The notes below the pieces were generated by a model. The model worked only from the letters and a program-made list of their open reading frames with translations, was not told the origin of the DNA and searched no databases. Below, piece by piece: positions 9,641 to 19,900 of a stretch of 64,000 nucleotides of DNA; position 1 is the stretch's first letter, and every line of letters starts with the position of its first letter. The DNA comes from Glandiceps talaboti (Eukaryota > Hemichordata > Enteropneusta > Spengelidae). The stretch lies in NCBI RefSeq assembly GCF_964340395.1, contig NC_135569.1, positions 2,155,400-2,219,399 of the forward strand, written 5' to 3'. A program made the translations under genes and the position numbers.

Positions 9641-11192
9641 TTGAAATCAATGACACACTATCACAAGTCAGAAACACAAAAAATACCAACTTGTAAAAAA
9701 TAATCATTATGGAAATAAAAAAGACGAGTAAGCCTTGATGTCCTCATGTCTGTGAAGTGGTTGATATCAGTAATATTAATGTAAACATATGTAAAAACTG
9801 GCGGAATGATGTCATTTACATATTACAGACGGTTAATCCAGGTGTCAGTACTGTTTTCAATGGCCGATAGTCACGTACGACATGTGATTGTATTTATGTG
9901 GATAACCAATTTCAAGTGAACACGTTCACACAGTCATAGTTTTAACTTGAAATATGGCAACACAAATGTGATGACAAGTTTATCCGTCACTGGGTCGTTC
10001 TTGTTGGGTGGCTAAGTTCACAACTTCATTTGAACTTTTCAGGATTCAGTTGACAATGTTGAAAGTCCCGTTAGTTTCAGTCTTAATTCTCAATAAAATT
10101 TAAACAGTGGACTATATTTCGTGTAAAGCCTCTGTACAAAAGGTGAAATAACTTAGTTTGGTTATAATTATGACCACTGGACTCGTGTCATTTCGTGAAC
10201 GTTTTTCGTACCTTGATTAGACAATGTGCATCTTATCTGCAGTCCAAAGAATAGGACGACTTTACCGAGATGTACCATACCTACCAGCGACCTCCTAGCC
10301 CACTGAGGTACGACCAGCTAACGATCACGGTATCTCAACAGCGCAGTAAACATGATAGGGCCAACCAAGTTTTTTAAACTGTTTTACAAACTATTTACTG
10401 TCTGTAGACCTATTCTGTGTTATGAATTTCACTCCTTACACTGCGCATGGGTGAACTGTGTGAAATTTTATGCACGGAACATGTACAGGGGAACAACAGT
10501 GAGGCCGATTTCTTCAAAATGTTTTTTATCCATATGAAACATAGAAAAGTCAATTCTACTAAACATTGCATTGCAATAAAAATAAAATTATGAAAATTGG
10601 ACAACATAATATAAAACCTGAAAGTCAAGTCTCTCTGGGGTATACACACTGAATGAACATTCCCCTGTGTCTTGTCATGTCAGTGTTCGTATAAAGTGGA
10701 CATTATTTCATCAATGCTACGCCAACTTTTGAAATAATGTGGTTACTGAGCGAAGTTCATTATTGATGTTTCACGCAGTATAAGCTTAATATATGCCTAT
10801 GTCGTCAAAGTTTACATAAGACGTTTCCTAAATGTGTCCTTACTTTGTAAACAAATACTAACCCATCCCAATACATAACTCGGTAACACACAGTGTGAAT
10901 GGAATAAATAAACACAGGTTTAATATCTAAAACATTTACGTTCTAAAGCTTTATTTCTATGTATTGTTCAGTGTTTAAGGAAAATCTTCCCTGTCGGCTT
11001 TTAAAACGTTGGAATTGATAGTATACTGTGTGTGTGTGGTCATTTGATATGTTATTGGCACAGTGACAAAGTGTAACTATTCTTTGCACGACAAACCACG
11101 TGAGATCACGTGACTGATTACATGTCATATAACTTAAGAATGGGTGTATTGTCAAAATCTAAACGAGTGACGTAAATAACTTTTTCTGGCCC
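9641..11192. other. intergenic region upstream of paralogue C
   Basis: No coding sequence or clear repeat recognised. The part just before gene C (about 10950-11190) presumably contains its promoter, but I see no convincing TATA box there. Confidence 0.4.
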
Positions 11193-11210
11193 ATGAAAAA
11201 GAAAGGCAAT

Positions 11211-13487
11211 ATGGCGGTAACCGAAACAGATGCGAGCTTACTGGATAAAATCGACGAGGAACAGCTGACTTGTCAAATTTGTCTGGAGAGATTTACCGAT
11301 GCACGAGTTCTTCAATGCCAACATTACTTTTGTAGAGAGTGTTTGGCAAGACTTTGTGGCAGTGGAGGTCGAAATCTATGCTGCCCCTCATGCCGTACTT
11401 CCTGTCAGCTTCCCAGAAGTGGGGTCAACGGCCTTCCAAAGTGTATATCCGTGAACGCATTCGTAGAGCTACTTAGAGTAAGAAGAGAAGTCGGTGAACT
11501 TGGTACGTTTTGTGAAGGATGTGAAAAGAAAGCTGCGGTAGTTAGATGTATTGACTGTGCATCGAACTTGTGCGATTCTTGTAAGTGGGTTCATCTAAGG
11601 ACTAGGTCAACTAAAGGTCATAAGCAAGTAACTTTACATGAATATGAAAAGACGAAGTCTGAAGCACCGCATTTTGAACAATTGAGTACGTTCTGTGACG
11701 TTCATGAAGAAAACCAGTTAAAGATTTACTGTTTGACTTGCAAAGTGCCTCTGTGTGCTGAGTGCGCACTGTTCAATCACAAAGCACCAGACCATCAACA
11801 CATTCGTCTGAAAGACGCAGCCGAAGGGTTACACGCAGAACTGATTGACAATATCGAAGAAATAAGTAGCAAACAGGAGGCAAATACTACAGCGAGGGAG
11901 AAAATACTGGAAGCTATTAGCATTTTAGGGAAACTCCACACCCAGGAGAAGTCTAAGATCAGTTCCTCTACGAAAGACTTGTTGCAGAAAGTAACGCAAA
12001 CCCTGGAAAAAGTAAAACGCTTAATCCATGAGGACAAGACAAAGACACTCGAAGAACTACAAAATAAATACGATTCGACGCACAAAGACTTACTGACTAA
12101 ACTTACTGAGGTTGAAAATGATGGAACCAAATTATCGAAAACACAGTCTTCTTTACAAAGGGCAACCAAACAACCAGAAGCAATTTTGATGGCAGCAAGG
12201 GAAACAATCTCAGCTCAAAGTCAAGAGGCTTTGACATTGACAATCAAACATAATGTTGAAGAAGTTGAGTTTCTAAATTTCGAAGAATCTGACATTCTTG
12301 ACAGTGTGTTGAAAAGATTGGACTTTGAAAATGTGTCGATTGGTTCATTTAGTGACAGATCTGTCGATATCGTAGAGGGTGTTTCTATTGAGAGTACCAC
12401 GTGTGATGCAGATAAGGAGGACCATGGAGGTATAAGGAGAGACCAAGTAACGGATCCAGATGGCATTCGTTTCTATGGTGATGGTCTCGCAACTTCGGAT
12501 GTTTTTGTCGGGGATGAAAGCGATGTTGTATTTGTCTCCCAGGCAACGAATACTGAAACAGTAAACACTGATAGAAATTCTCCAGATTTTTCTCAAAATC
12601 CAGCCATCAATGATGATAATCTCACAGATAAATCACGTGACGTGTCACCTGTTACTTGTACGACAACAAATGCGGACATTCAAGAACCGGAATTTCCCGA
12701 ACAACCGGAATTTCCCGAGCTAGAAATACAGAAAGAGTTGATATCGGAACTTCTGAAGACAACTGTGATGACTGGAGATACATGGTACTTGATCGCAGCA
12801 GAATGGTTCAACAAATGGAAAACATTCGTTGGATACGGTATGTGGAATGTGCCTCGATTAGAGGGGACTTCTAGTCATCCTGGTCCCATAGATAATGCCA
12901 GTCTCTTTAAAGAAACAGGACTACCTACTTTGAAATGGAATGTTCTGGAAGGGTTTCACTTCAAGCTCGTTCCGAAACTGGCTTGGTTAAAGCTGTCAAG
13001 GTGGTACGGTAAAGTTGAAGGGCAAATTCCACTAACACGGAAGGTAATTCCAGGTACACAGTTTGGGCAAAGCGAGGTTGAAATTCATTTGGTCGAATTG
13101 AGACTATCGAGACACGCTAACCAAAACAGGTCCGTTTACAAAGAATTCAGCAAATTGGACACAATCGGTAAAATCGAAAATGAAATGCGGAAAATATTTA
13201 ATGTTGATAGAAATGTTGATACGAGGGTAGGCATCCAATGCGAAACGATCCGGTACATGAAGCCACAACAGAAGTTACTGCTTAACAAGTCATGCACCGT
13301 CAAGGATGCTGGGTTATATAGTGGAGCGCAGATAGTGATGGAGGAAAAGAACGCCGAGGGTTCGTGGCCTCCATGTGTACAGACAGACACGCAGCAAAAA
13401 ATTAAAAAGAAGGGAACTCTCACGCTCACAAAGATAAAGGCGAAACGATTTGGCGCACAACCACCTGTTAAGAGAGATTCGACGTAA
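11211..13487 (+). CDS. TRIM-like E3 ligase with DUSP and UBL domains, paralogue C
   Basis: Intronless, 758 residues from the ATG at 11211, which aligns with the starts of A and B. An in-frame ATG at 11193 would add MKKKGN. RING cysteines begin at C21 (TCQICLERF...CQHYFCREC...CCPSC). Then come B-box 1, B-box 2 (CDVHE...CLTC...CAEC...NH), a coiled coil, and the conserved LKRL...SIGSFSDRSVDI stretch. The acidic linker is longer than in A or B and has a tandem PEFPE repeat near its end. The DUSP domain begins near residue 510 (DTWYLIAAEWFNKWKTFVGY, HPGPIDN) and the UBL near 624 (FSKLDTI, DAGLYSGAQIVME). A basic tail of about 36 residues (KIKKKG...KIKAKRF) is unique to this copy and may be a nuclear signal. 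C is the most diverged of the three. Confidence 0.92.
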   Translation: MAVTETDASLLDKIDEEQLTCQICLERFTDARVLQCQHYFCRECLARLCGSGGRNLCCPSCRTSCQLPRSGVNGLPKCISVNAFVELLRVRREVGELGTFCEGCEKKAAVVRCIDCASNLCDSCKWVHLRTRSTKGHKQVTLHEYEKTKSEAPHFEQLSTFCDVHEENQLKIYCLTCKVPLCAECALFNHKAPDHQHIRLKDAAEGLHAELIDNIEEISSKQEANTTAREKILEAISILGKLHTQEKSKISSSTKDLLQKVTQTLEKVKRLIHEDKTKTLEELQNKYDSTHKDLLTKLTEVENDGTKLSKTQSSLQRATKQPEAILMAARETISAQSQEALTLTIKHNVEEVEFLNFEESDILDSVLKRLDFENVSIGSFSDRSVDIVEGVSIESTTCDADKEDHGGIRRDQVTDPDGIRFYGDGLATSDVFVGDESDVVFVSQATNTETVNTDRNSPDFSQNPAINDDNLTDKSRDVSPVTCTTTNADIQEPEFPEQPEFPELEIQKELISELLKTTVMTGDTWYLIAAEWFNKWKTFVGYGMWNVPRLEGTSSHPGPIDNASLFKETGLPTLKWNVLEGFHFKLVPKLAWLKLSRWYGKVEGQIPLTRKVIPGTQFGQSEVEIHLVELRLSRHANQNRSVYKEFSKLDTIGKIENEMRKIFNVDRNVDTRVGIQCETIRYMKPQQKLLLNKSCTVKDAGLYSGAQIVMEEKNAEGSWPPCVQTDTQQKIKKKGTLTLTKIKAKRFGAQPPVKRDST

Positions 13488-13493
13488 AGACAT

Positions 13494-13572
13494 CGTCGCA
13501 AACCACGGCCTGTTTTACGGCAACGTTCTTAACGAGCCTCCCACAGGGAAATATTAACTCTGGCTTGCGAGA
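13494..13572. mobile_element. short hairpin MITE-like element, copy 1
   Basis: TCGCAAACCA at the left is the near inverse of TGGCTTGCGA at the right. The interior matches 31465-31558 closely (ACGGCCTGTTTTACG, CAACGTTCTTAA). It begins seven bases after the stop codon of paralogue C, so it would lie in that gene's 3' untranslated region. A partial third copy is near 46727-46770. Confidence 0.65.
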
Positions 13573-13944
13573 TTGCGTAAAGACGGTAATCTAAAAACAG
13601 ACCCATTCGCATTTTCGACGTATCGTAATACAGGCAAAAACGTTTACCTTACGATTATTAGACTCAATGTTCAAAAAAGCAACATTTTATACTATACGTG
13701 AGAGATCATAGACAGTGGAGATTTGGACTGAGTTTTCATTATAATCAGTTTCTTAGATTTACATTTGCAGCGTGTACAGCGTTATAACAGAAACATAGTA
13801 CCAGTATTTACATTACAGTCACACCCTGTCCATTTATGGTTTCAACGCAACTTGTATTTTGTTTGATGGTGAGATTTAAGAATTATTAGTTTCTGAACGT
13901 AAAATAGTGATAATACATTAGAATTAACGATATTCGAATTCATA
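13573..13944. other. 3' flank of paralogue C
   Basis: Nothing recognised beyond probable 3' untranslated sequence. A possible poly(A) signal, AATAAA, lies past the CAA array at 14012-14017. Confidence 0.35.
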
Positions 13945-13945
13945 C

Positions 13946-13993
<48 letters not shown>
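13945..13993. repeat. (CAA)n microsatellite
   Basis: About 16 uninterrupted CAA units. The poly-valine open frame on the opposite strand is an artefact of this run. Confidence 0.95.
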
Positions 13994-14778
13994 ATGCTGG
14001 ACGACGACGAAAATAAATTAAAGCATGACCAAGTTTGGAAAATCTGGGCGTTGGAGGGGTTAGGGACAATCGCGCAATGCCACACAAGTTCAATATAAGC
14101 GAACTTCGTTCGTTTAGGGAGGGAGGGGGTCTGGCGTCAATGCGATTGCTGAACTTCATTTTCGCACTTATAACCAAATTTCGAAATCTTTCACGCTTCA
14201 ATGATAACAGGTTCTGTATTTACTATTGAGATGTTGATAAGTTGATTAAAATTTACTACTATGTGAGATACAGTGCTGGGTTTTCGGTAGTGTATTAATG
14301 TCACGGTTCACCATCACTGTATCGATCGCAGTGGTGGTGTAACCGGTGTGACATGGTTTACATCATATATAAACGTGTGATGTCGTACTTGTGAATGTTC
14401 GTTTAGAGGGAGGGGGGGGGGGTGTCCTAAATAAACTAAGTTCGTTTATTGAGTTTGTACGACTTTGTGCGATCATTCCTTAGGGGATAGGGGTTCCTGG
14501 CAGAATGACAAGACTGACAGTAAGTCTAAAGCTGATAGCTTTATTACTAAAAACTCTTATGAAAGTTACACTAAGTTCACCTCTTTATCTAAATGAGTGA
14601 AAGATCCAGTTTTGGCGGGAAGGTTTCAATCACATTCTTGTGATTGGATACTAATCGAAAGATATGATTTGATACTAAGTTTAGAAATCTCCTTGGTGGC
14701 ATTTTTGATTAGATTCTACATACTCCCAGCCACGAAATGACTGGCATTAAACAATTGATATAAATGAGATATAATATC
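13994..14778. other. intergenic, no gene recognised
   Basis: Contains GTTCAATATAAGCGAACTTC-type sequence related to the 25198-25382 array, and a G12 run near 14412. No coding potential seen. Confidence 0.4.
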
Positions 14779-14918
14779 ACGGGAGGTTTCTAGACTTTGT
14801 AGCCAATCATAGGACGGGAGGTTTCTAGACTTAGTAGCCAATCATAGGACGGGAGATTTCTAGACTTAGTAGCCAATCATAGGACGGGAGGTTTCTAGAC
14901 TTAGTAGCCAATCATAGG
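14779..14918. repeat. 35-bp tandem array, four copies, one CCAAT box each
   Basis: AGCCAATCAT recurs at 14801, 14836, 14871 and 14906, a period of exactly 35 bp, with GGTTTCTAGACTTAGT between copies. The units are almost identical. The array ends in a GGCGCGCC site. CCAAT in this context fits NF-Y sites, though none is shown to be used. Confidence 0.88.
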
Positions 14919-15061
14919 GCGCGCCTTCGTAGTTGCGTAACAGCACTTGCGTATTTGTGTAAAAATGTATAATTCCGTATTCTTACAAAGTACTAATGGA
15001 GGCACTGTCTAGTCCCTGTACTGTATCGACACGATTAGAGTACGTTGGCATCTAGACTAAG

Positions 15062-15081
15062 CTCAGACCACGTGGTCTGAG
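15062..15081. promoter_or_regulatory. 20-bp perfect palindrome centred on an E-box
   Basis: CTCAGACCACGTGGTCTGAG is a perfect palindrome with the E-box CACGTG at its centre. Two perfect CRE sites follow within 160 bp. Its arm sequence CTCAGACCAC also occurs in the hairpin at 792-828. Confidence 0.55.
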
Positions 15082-15102
15082 GACTAAGTAAGAGTAGAGT
15101 AA

Positions 15103-15110
15103 TGACGTCA
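15103..15110. promoter_or_regulatory. perfect CRE site
   Basis: TGACGTCA, the consensus for CREB/ATF factors, just after the E-box palindrome. A second perfect copy is at 15212-15219. Confidence 0.4.
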
Positions 15111-15211
15111 TCTGTTCGGGGTTATCAGCCTGACCACGCCCACAGCGGCTGATCTGTCAGTCTTGCTCGTGACCTTTGTACCGAGTTACATAATCAAATA
15201 CAAAAACAACG

Positions 15212-15219
15212 TGACGTCA
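15212..15219. promoter_or_regulatory. perfect CRE site, second copy
   Basis: TGACGTCA inside GTGACGTCAC. With the first CRE, the E-box palindrome and the CCAAT array it makes a promoter-like cluster, although the known genes on either side end here rather than start. Confidence 0.4.
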
Positions 15220-15490
15220 CCAGGACAGACCGATTTCGTCCATTCCTGAGATGCAATGGTGGACATTGGTAATTCTTAAGCTTAAAACAATAAAAATATA
15301 GTCTCTTTAAAAGGCCAAGGTTTCACTCCCAGGTTCTCAAATAATACAGTGTTATTTTATAATCATTTATAGCACTACGTAAACACTATATAAACATTTA
15401 CATTATTATTATTGAAGCCACAGACTGCATCAAGACTAATTCACACCACACCAATACACGCCGACAAAACCAATTTCTGTGAACTAAATC

Positions 15491-15791
15491 TTTATTCTTT
15501 GTCATATTTAACTCTACGACTCAATATTTTCAGAAATTACATCAAATATTAAAGTCAATATTCGTATCATAATTGTAATTTACATCAACACATTTTAAAT
15601 ACGAAGGAAAAAAATTTCAAAATATTTTTCTAAAAAAACAAAATATACTCTTAATGTTAAGAGTAAATTTTACACAAGTCTGCAGGATAAAGATAAAATC
15701 TCTGTATATATGAACAGACACCAAGGCCTGTAGTAAATTTAAGTGACAACACAGCTAGTTACGGACAAGTTTATTTTTATTTTATTTATTA
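15491..15791 (-). terminator. candidate poly(A) signals for nucleolin
   Basis: On the - strand AATAAA occurs at 15491-15496 and several times in 15770-15791, about 0.7-1.0 kb past the nucleolin stop codon. The actual end of the transcript is not known. A C17 run at 15842-15858 lies between these sites and the stop. Confidence 0.3.
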
Positions 15792-15842
15792 AACTTTGAC
15801 AATAAGTCAGGGAAAAAAAGGTCATGGTGACATGGGTGGCAA

Positions 15843-16516
15843 CCCCCCCCCCCCCCCATTACAGTGTACAGAATCTACATTCCCTGCATGTTTTTCCAAT
15901 TTTGTGTAATTTGATTTCATCAATCAGTAGGGAAATATCCCTATTGAAAGCAATCAAGTATTCCCAAGTTTCAATGTTCACTGTTAATTTCGGTGACATT
16001 TTGTTTGGTTAACATGTTTATGGAATAATAATAATAATGGTGGCGACATGAATGAAAAGCAAGGGAGTACTGTACCAGCCCTACTTTCTGGCCAAATGCA
16101 TTGACACATTATAAAATAGTCCCTTATATATATCATATTCGCCGACATCGATAAATAAAATAATCTCGATAAAAAGAAAAATAAAGATACATAGCTCCAT
16201 AAGTCTGAGATACTTAGCAAATATAAGTATTTATTTCCTGGCACAACTGCATCAACTTAGGTGGTCTGAATAAATGTCACAATTTAGGGAGCCTTGAAAC
16301 ACCTGACAAAAACTAGCCAATGAAAAGAAAGTATTCAGAAGGTGGTGATTCCATCCATTAAATGGAGAGACTGGACAGTCTAAGTAGGGTACAAAGTTTC
16401 TTATAAATTCCTCAAACCCTGTACAGTGACGTTAAGAAAGAAAGGCAGTAATCACAACAATACGACAAATGTCAGCATTGTTTTTGAAGGATTTTTCATC
16501 AATAGTGTTAAGGTTG
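15843..16516 (-). other. probable nucleolin 3' untranslated region
   Basis: Non-coding on both strands as far as I can see, lying directly after the nucleolin stop codon at 16517-16519. AT-rich with short A/T runs. Confidence 0.4.
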
Positions 16517-16999
16517 TTAGTCGTCAAATGTCTTCTTTGTTCCCTGGAATTCTTGGATTCCTGTTCTGGGTCTTGAAAATCCACCTGTGATTAAAAAACA
16601 GATATTACAATGAATGGTATAAACATGCAGTGATTATTTCTTGTGTTTGATATTAGAACTTTGAATAATTGGCAGTAAGAATGAGATATGTAGTGACATG
16701 AAATCCCATCTCATTGTATTTCCTATCCCTGTCATTGTACCCTCCCCTCCATCTCATTGCACTCCTTCCCTATCTCATTGTACCCCCCCCCCCACCTCAT
16801 TGTATTTCCCACCCTCCCCATCTCGTACTTCCCACCCTCAGTTCTCATATCAAGCTCGTAAACCACCTCAACTTGAGTGGTCTGCTTTAAAACGTGTATT
16901 TTTGTAGAGTCTGGTGGCGATCACCGACTGTTTTAGGTGTAGTTACCAGAAAGTTCTAAGTATACAAATTCTACATACCTCGTCCACCACCTCTGCCAC
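16517..16999 (-). CDS. NCL: nucleolin RGG tail, exons 15 and 16
   Basis: Exon 15 is only 21 nt (16999-16979) and encodes one GGRGGGR unit, so its skipping or use would keep the frame. Exon 16 encodes [21 protein letters not shown] followed by TAA. RGG repeats in this family bind RNA and are arginine-methylated. Confidence 0.88.
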
Positions 17000-19900
17000 C
17001 TAGAAATAAAACATATCATCAAGATGGTCAAAGGAGAGATCACCAATAGGTTATCAATGAAGTTGGCCTATATATAGTGTTTTGGTTACAGGTTGGTAAA
17101 ATCTACAGAATTAACACAAATCTCTACCACGAAAAACTTAGTGAAGCTGTTTTATCAAATAAAAATCCAAAATAAATACCAAATTCTCATCCATATGACC
17201 ACTTTAAGAGTTGTACTCCAACATATACCATGCTATTAGAGAGATCCTGGCTCATGTGGCATTTATGCTTCTGATAAGTTATCAGTTACAATGTATGTCT
17301 TTGCATGAAACTTGTCTTATTCCGGTTTACCACAAGCAAGCAAACACATCAGTGTTTTTTTTTGCGAGTTGTATTCTTGCACTGTTCCTTACAATTAAAC
17401 ACTAAAACCCACCTCTTCCAAAACCACCTCCTCTTCCTCTACCACCACCACCTCTTCCTCTTCCAAAACCACCACGTCCACCCCCTCTGCCTCCCGGTGA
17501 CCCAAAGGAACTCCTTTTCTCTGCAGCAAAGTCAACACGGATGGAACGGCCGTCTAAATCTGCTCCATTCATTGCATCCATTGCAGCCTTGGCATCATCA
17601 GCACTACCAAAATCTACATATCCAAAACTGGTAAAAGAAAATTAATATTATTTCAAGGTCACTAGTAGTACCGAGTTTTTTTAGTTTTTTTTTACATTTT
17701 TATTAATAAATACTACAAAGGTACAAAGAAAATTATACAAGAAAGCTAAGAAAGCATTAGATGAGAAAAACCAGATCAGATCAGTTTTGTGTATAAAAAC
17801 AGTTGAAATTAAACAACAGATAAAATGACTTCATATCAAATGTAACAGTATACTCTCTTTCAATGACTTTTATAGACCAATATGTGGCCATTCCAATGTT
17901 GACAATTTGTAGATCATGTTTTCTGCTAAATGACAGCAGACAACAGACCCTGCAACTGAGGGTCTATGAGCAGACTTGACTAACGAATGATAAAAGTCAC
18001 AAACACTTGATATGGATGCCATGGACCATTGTGGAAAATCATGCAAACATTTTACTTTAGTGTTATGAGTTGTAAAATGTTCCTGACCAATTGCTGGTAC
18101 AACATATGGAAATCTATGCCAGTAACAACTTGTTCTTGTCTGTCCAAAAGTGAACAGTACTTACCCTTTGGACTTTTGTGTGTCTCTGTCTGTAATAATT
18201 CTGGCACTTTCACCTCCAAATGCTTCTTGAAGCGAGTCTGTTGTGGTGTCAAAACTCAGATTAGCCACAAACAGCGTCTTTCCTGGTTCTATGACAAGAA
18301 AAAGAGAAATATTAGAGAAACAAGTCTTCTACGTTCAAAGACATAGCCCCCAAATGCTATTTAATGACTGTGAAATATGGTTGTATAGCTAATAAAACCA
18401 TACACCATACATAGCAATGTCTATTCATTCATAACATACAGTAAGTAAGAATCAAGTACAATAATAGTGTTCAACAGCTCCAAATAGGGAACTTGCAATC
18501 CAGACTGAGCATGCTCAGAGGCAAAGGACTATGGGATTGTGATTATCGTAATACCTACTGTGGAGTTATCATTAGAATAAACCTTGCATAAAGGTCAGGC
18601 AAACCATGAATTGATTAGTTGTGGTTATAAATTATGTAAAAATATAGTTTATTATAATGATTGATTAATATTCATTATATTTCCCATGATGCAACATTCA
18701 AGATGGCAGATTTGCCAGTTCCCTATTGTTGCAGTGTCTAATACTACCACAAGAGAGGATGACGGCCCCACCCATCAACCCCTATAAAACTGAACATCCT
18801 TGTTTGTAACAGGTTCTGTAGTTGTACCGTACCATAAGGCAAGTATTGTTCTTTGAAAACTAAGCGAGAGTGGAGAGATTCTCAGACAAATGCCTCGATT
18901 GATCATCAAGGAAATTACATGCTCTCTGGGGAGAGCACATTGTCAGGCTCGTCATCAAATCATCACAGAATTTCACCACTCTGTTAATGGGCTAAACTCA
19001 GTTAAAATACCAATGAACTGTATTGCAGGTACTGAAGACCTGCTTAGGTAAGAAATCCAGCTAAAAATGGATCTCAAAATAGACTAACAACAAAAAACAC
19101 TGAAGTAAAGCACTTTCTCTATGTGCTACACTCATTTATAGCATTCATATTACAAGTAACACTGGAGTAAAGCACTTTCTCTATGTGCTACACTCATTTA
19201 TAGCATTCATATGTAGAACTGTGTTCCGTATTATCAGTAAAAGATTAGGTGTTGAACCATGGATAACAAAACCTTCAAGCCCCTGTGGTCTAAACGATAT
19301 AAAATTATTTACCTGATTTTCTTGGTGGTCCTCTCTGTTGGAAGCCGCCGCCGCCACCACCACCCATAGAGTTCCTTTTGCTTTTTTTCCCAATAAAATC
19401 AATGACTAATGTTCTTCCTTCAAGGTCTATTCCCTGGTATTCTTTATAAGCTTTCTCAGCTGCCGCCTCATCAGCAAACTCAATATAACCATGTCTGCAA
19501 AGAATGAACATGCAAGTTCCATTAATGTACACTCACAAAACAGCAGATGAGAGCAAGATTAGTCTTGATTACCCAGAGTCACTGCTGGGGGACGCTATTG
19601 TGGTGACCATTTTGTCAAAACAGCAGATGAGAGCTATAGAGCTATTAGTCTTGGTTACCCAGACAGCTGGGGACTAGACTACGAGCCAGACAACAGTCTC
19701 TGGAAATATAATCCCAAGTCGCCCACACCAGAAGTCATGCAATTTAAGTTTTGAAAAATTGGCTTACGAGGACTGGTTTGTAATTAACACGTACCCAAAT
19801 GCTTGTGATACACAAACCTATCATGAGGGCGAGTATTAGCAAATATTTTTACGCAAGTGAAATTGCTTATAAACTCTGCTTGTGCCATTTTAATTCATAA

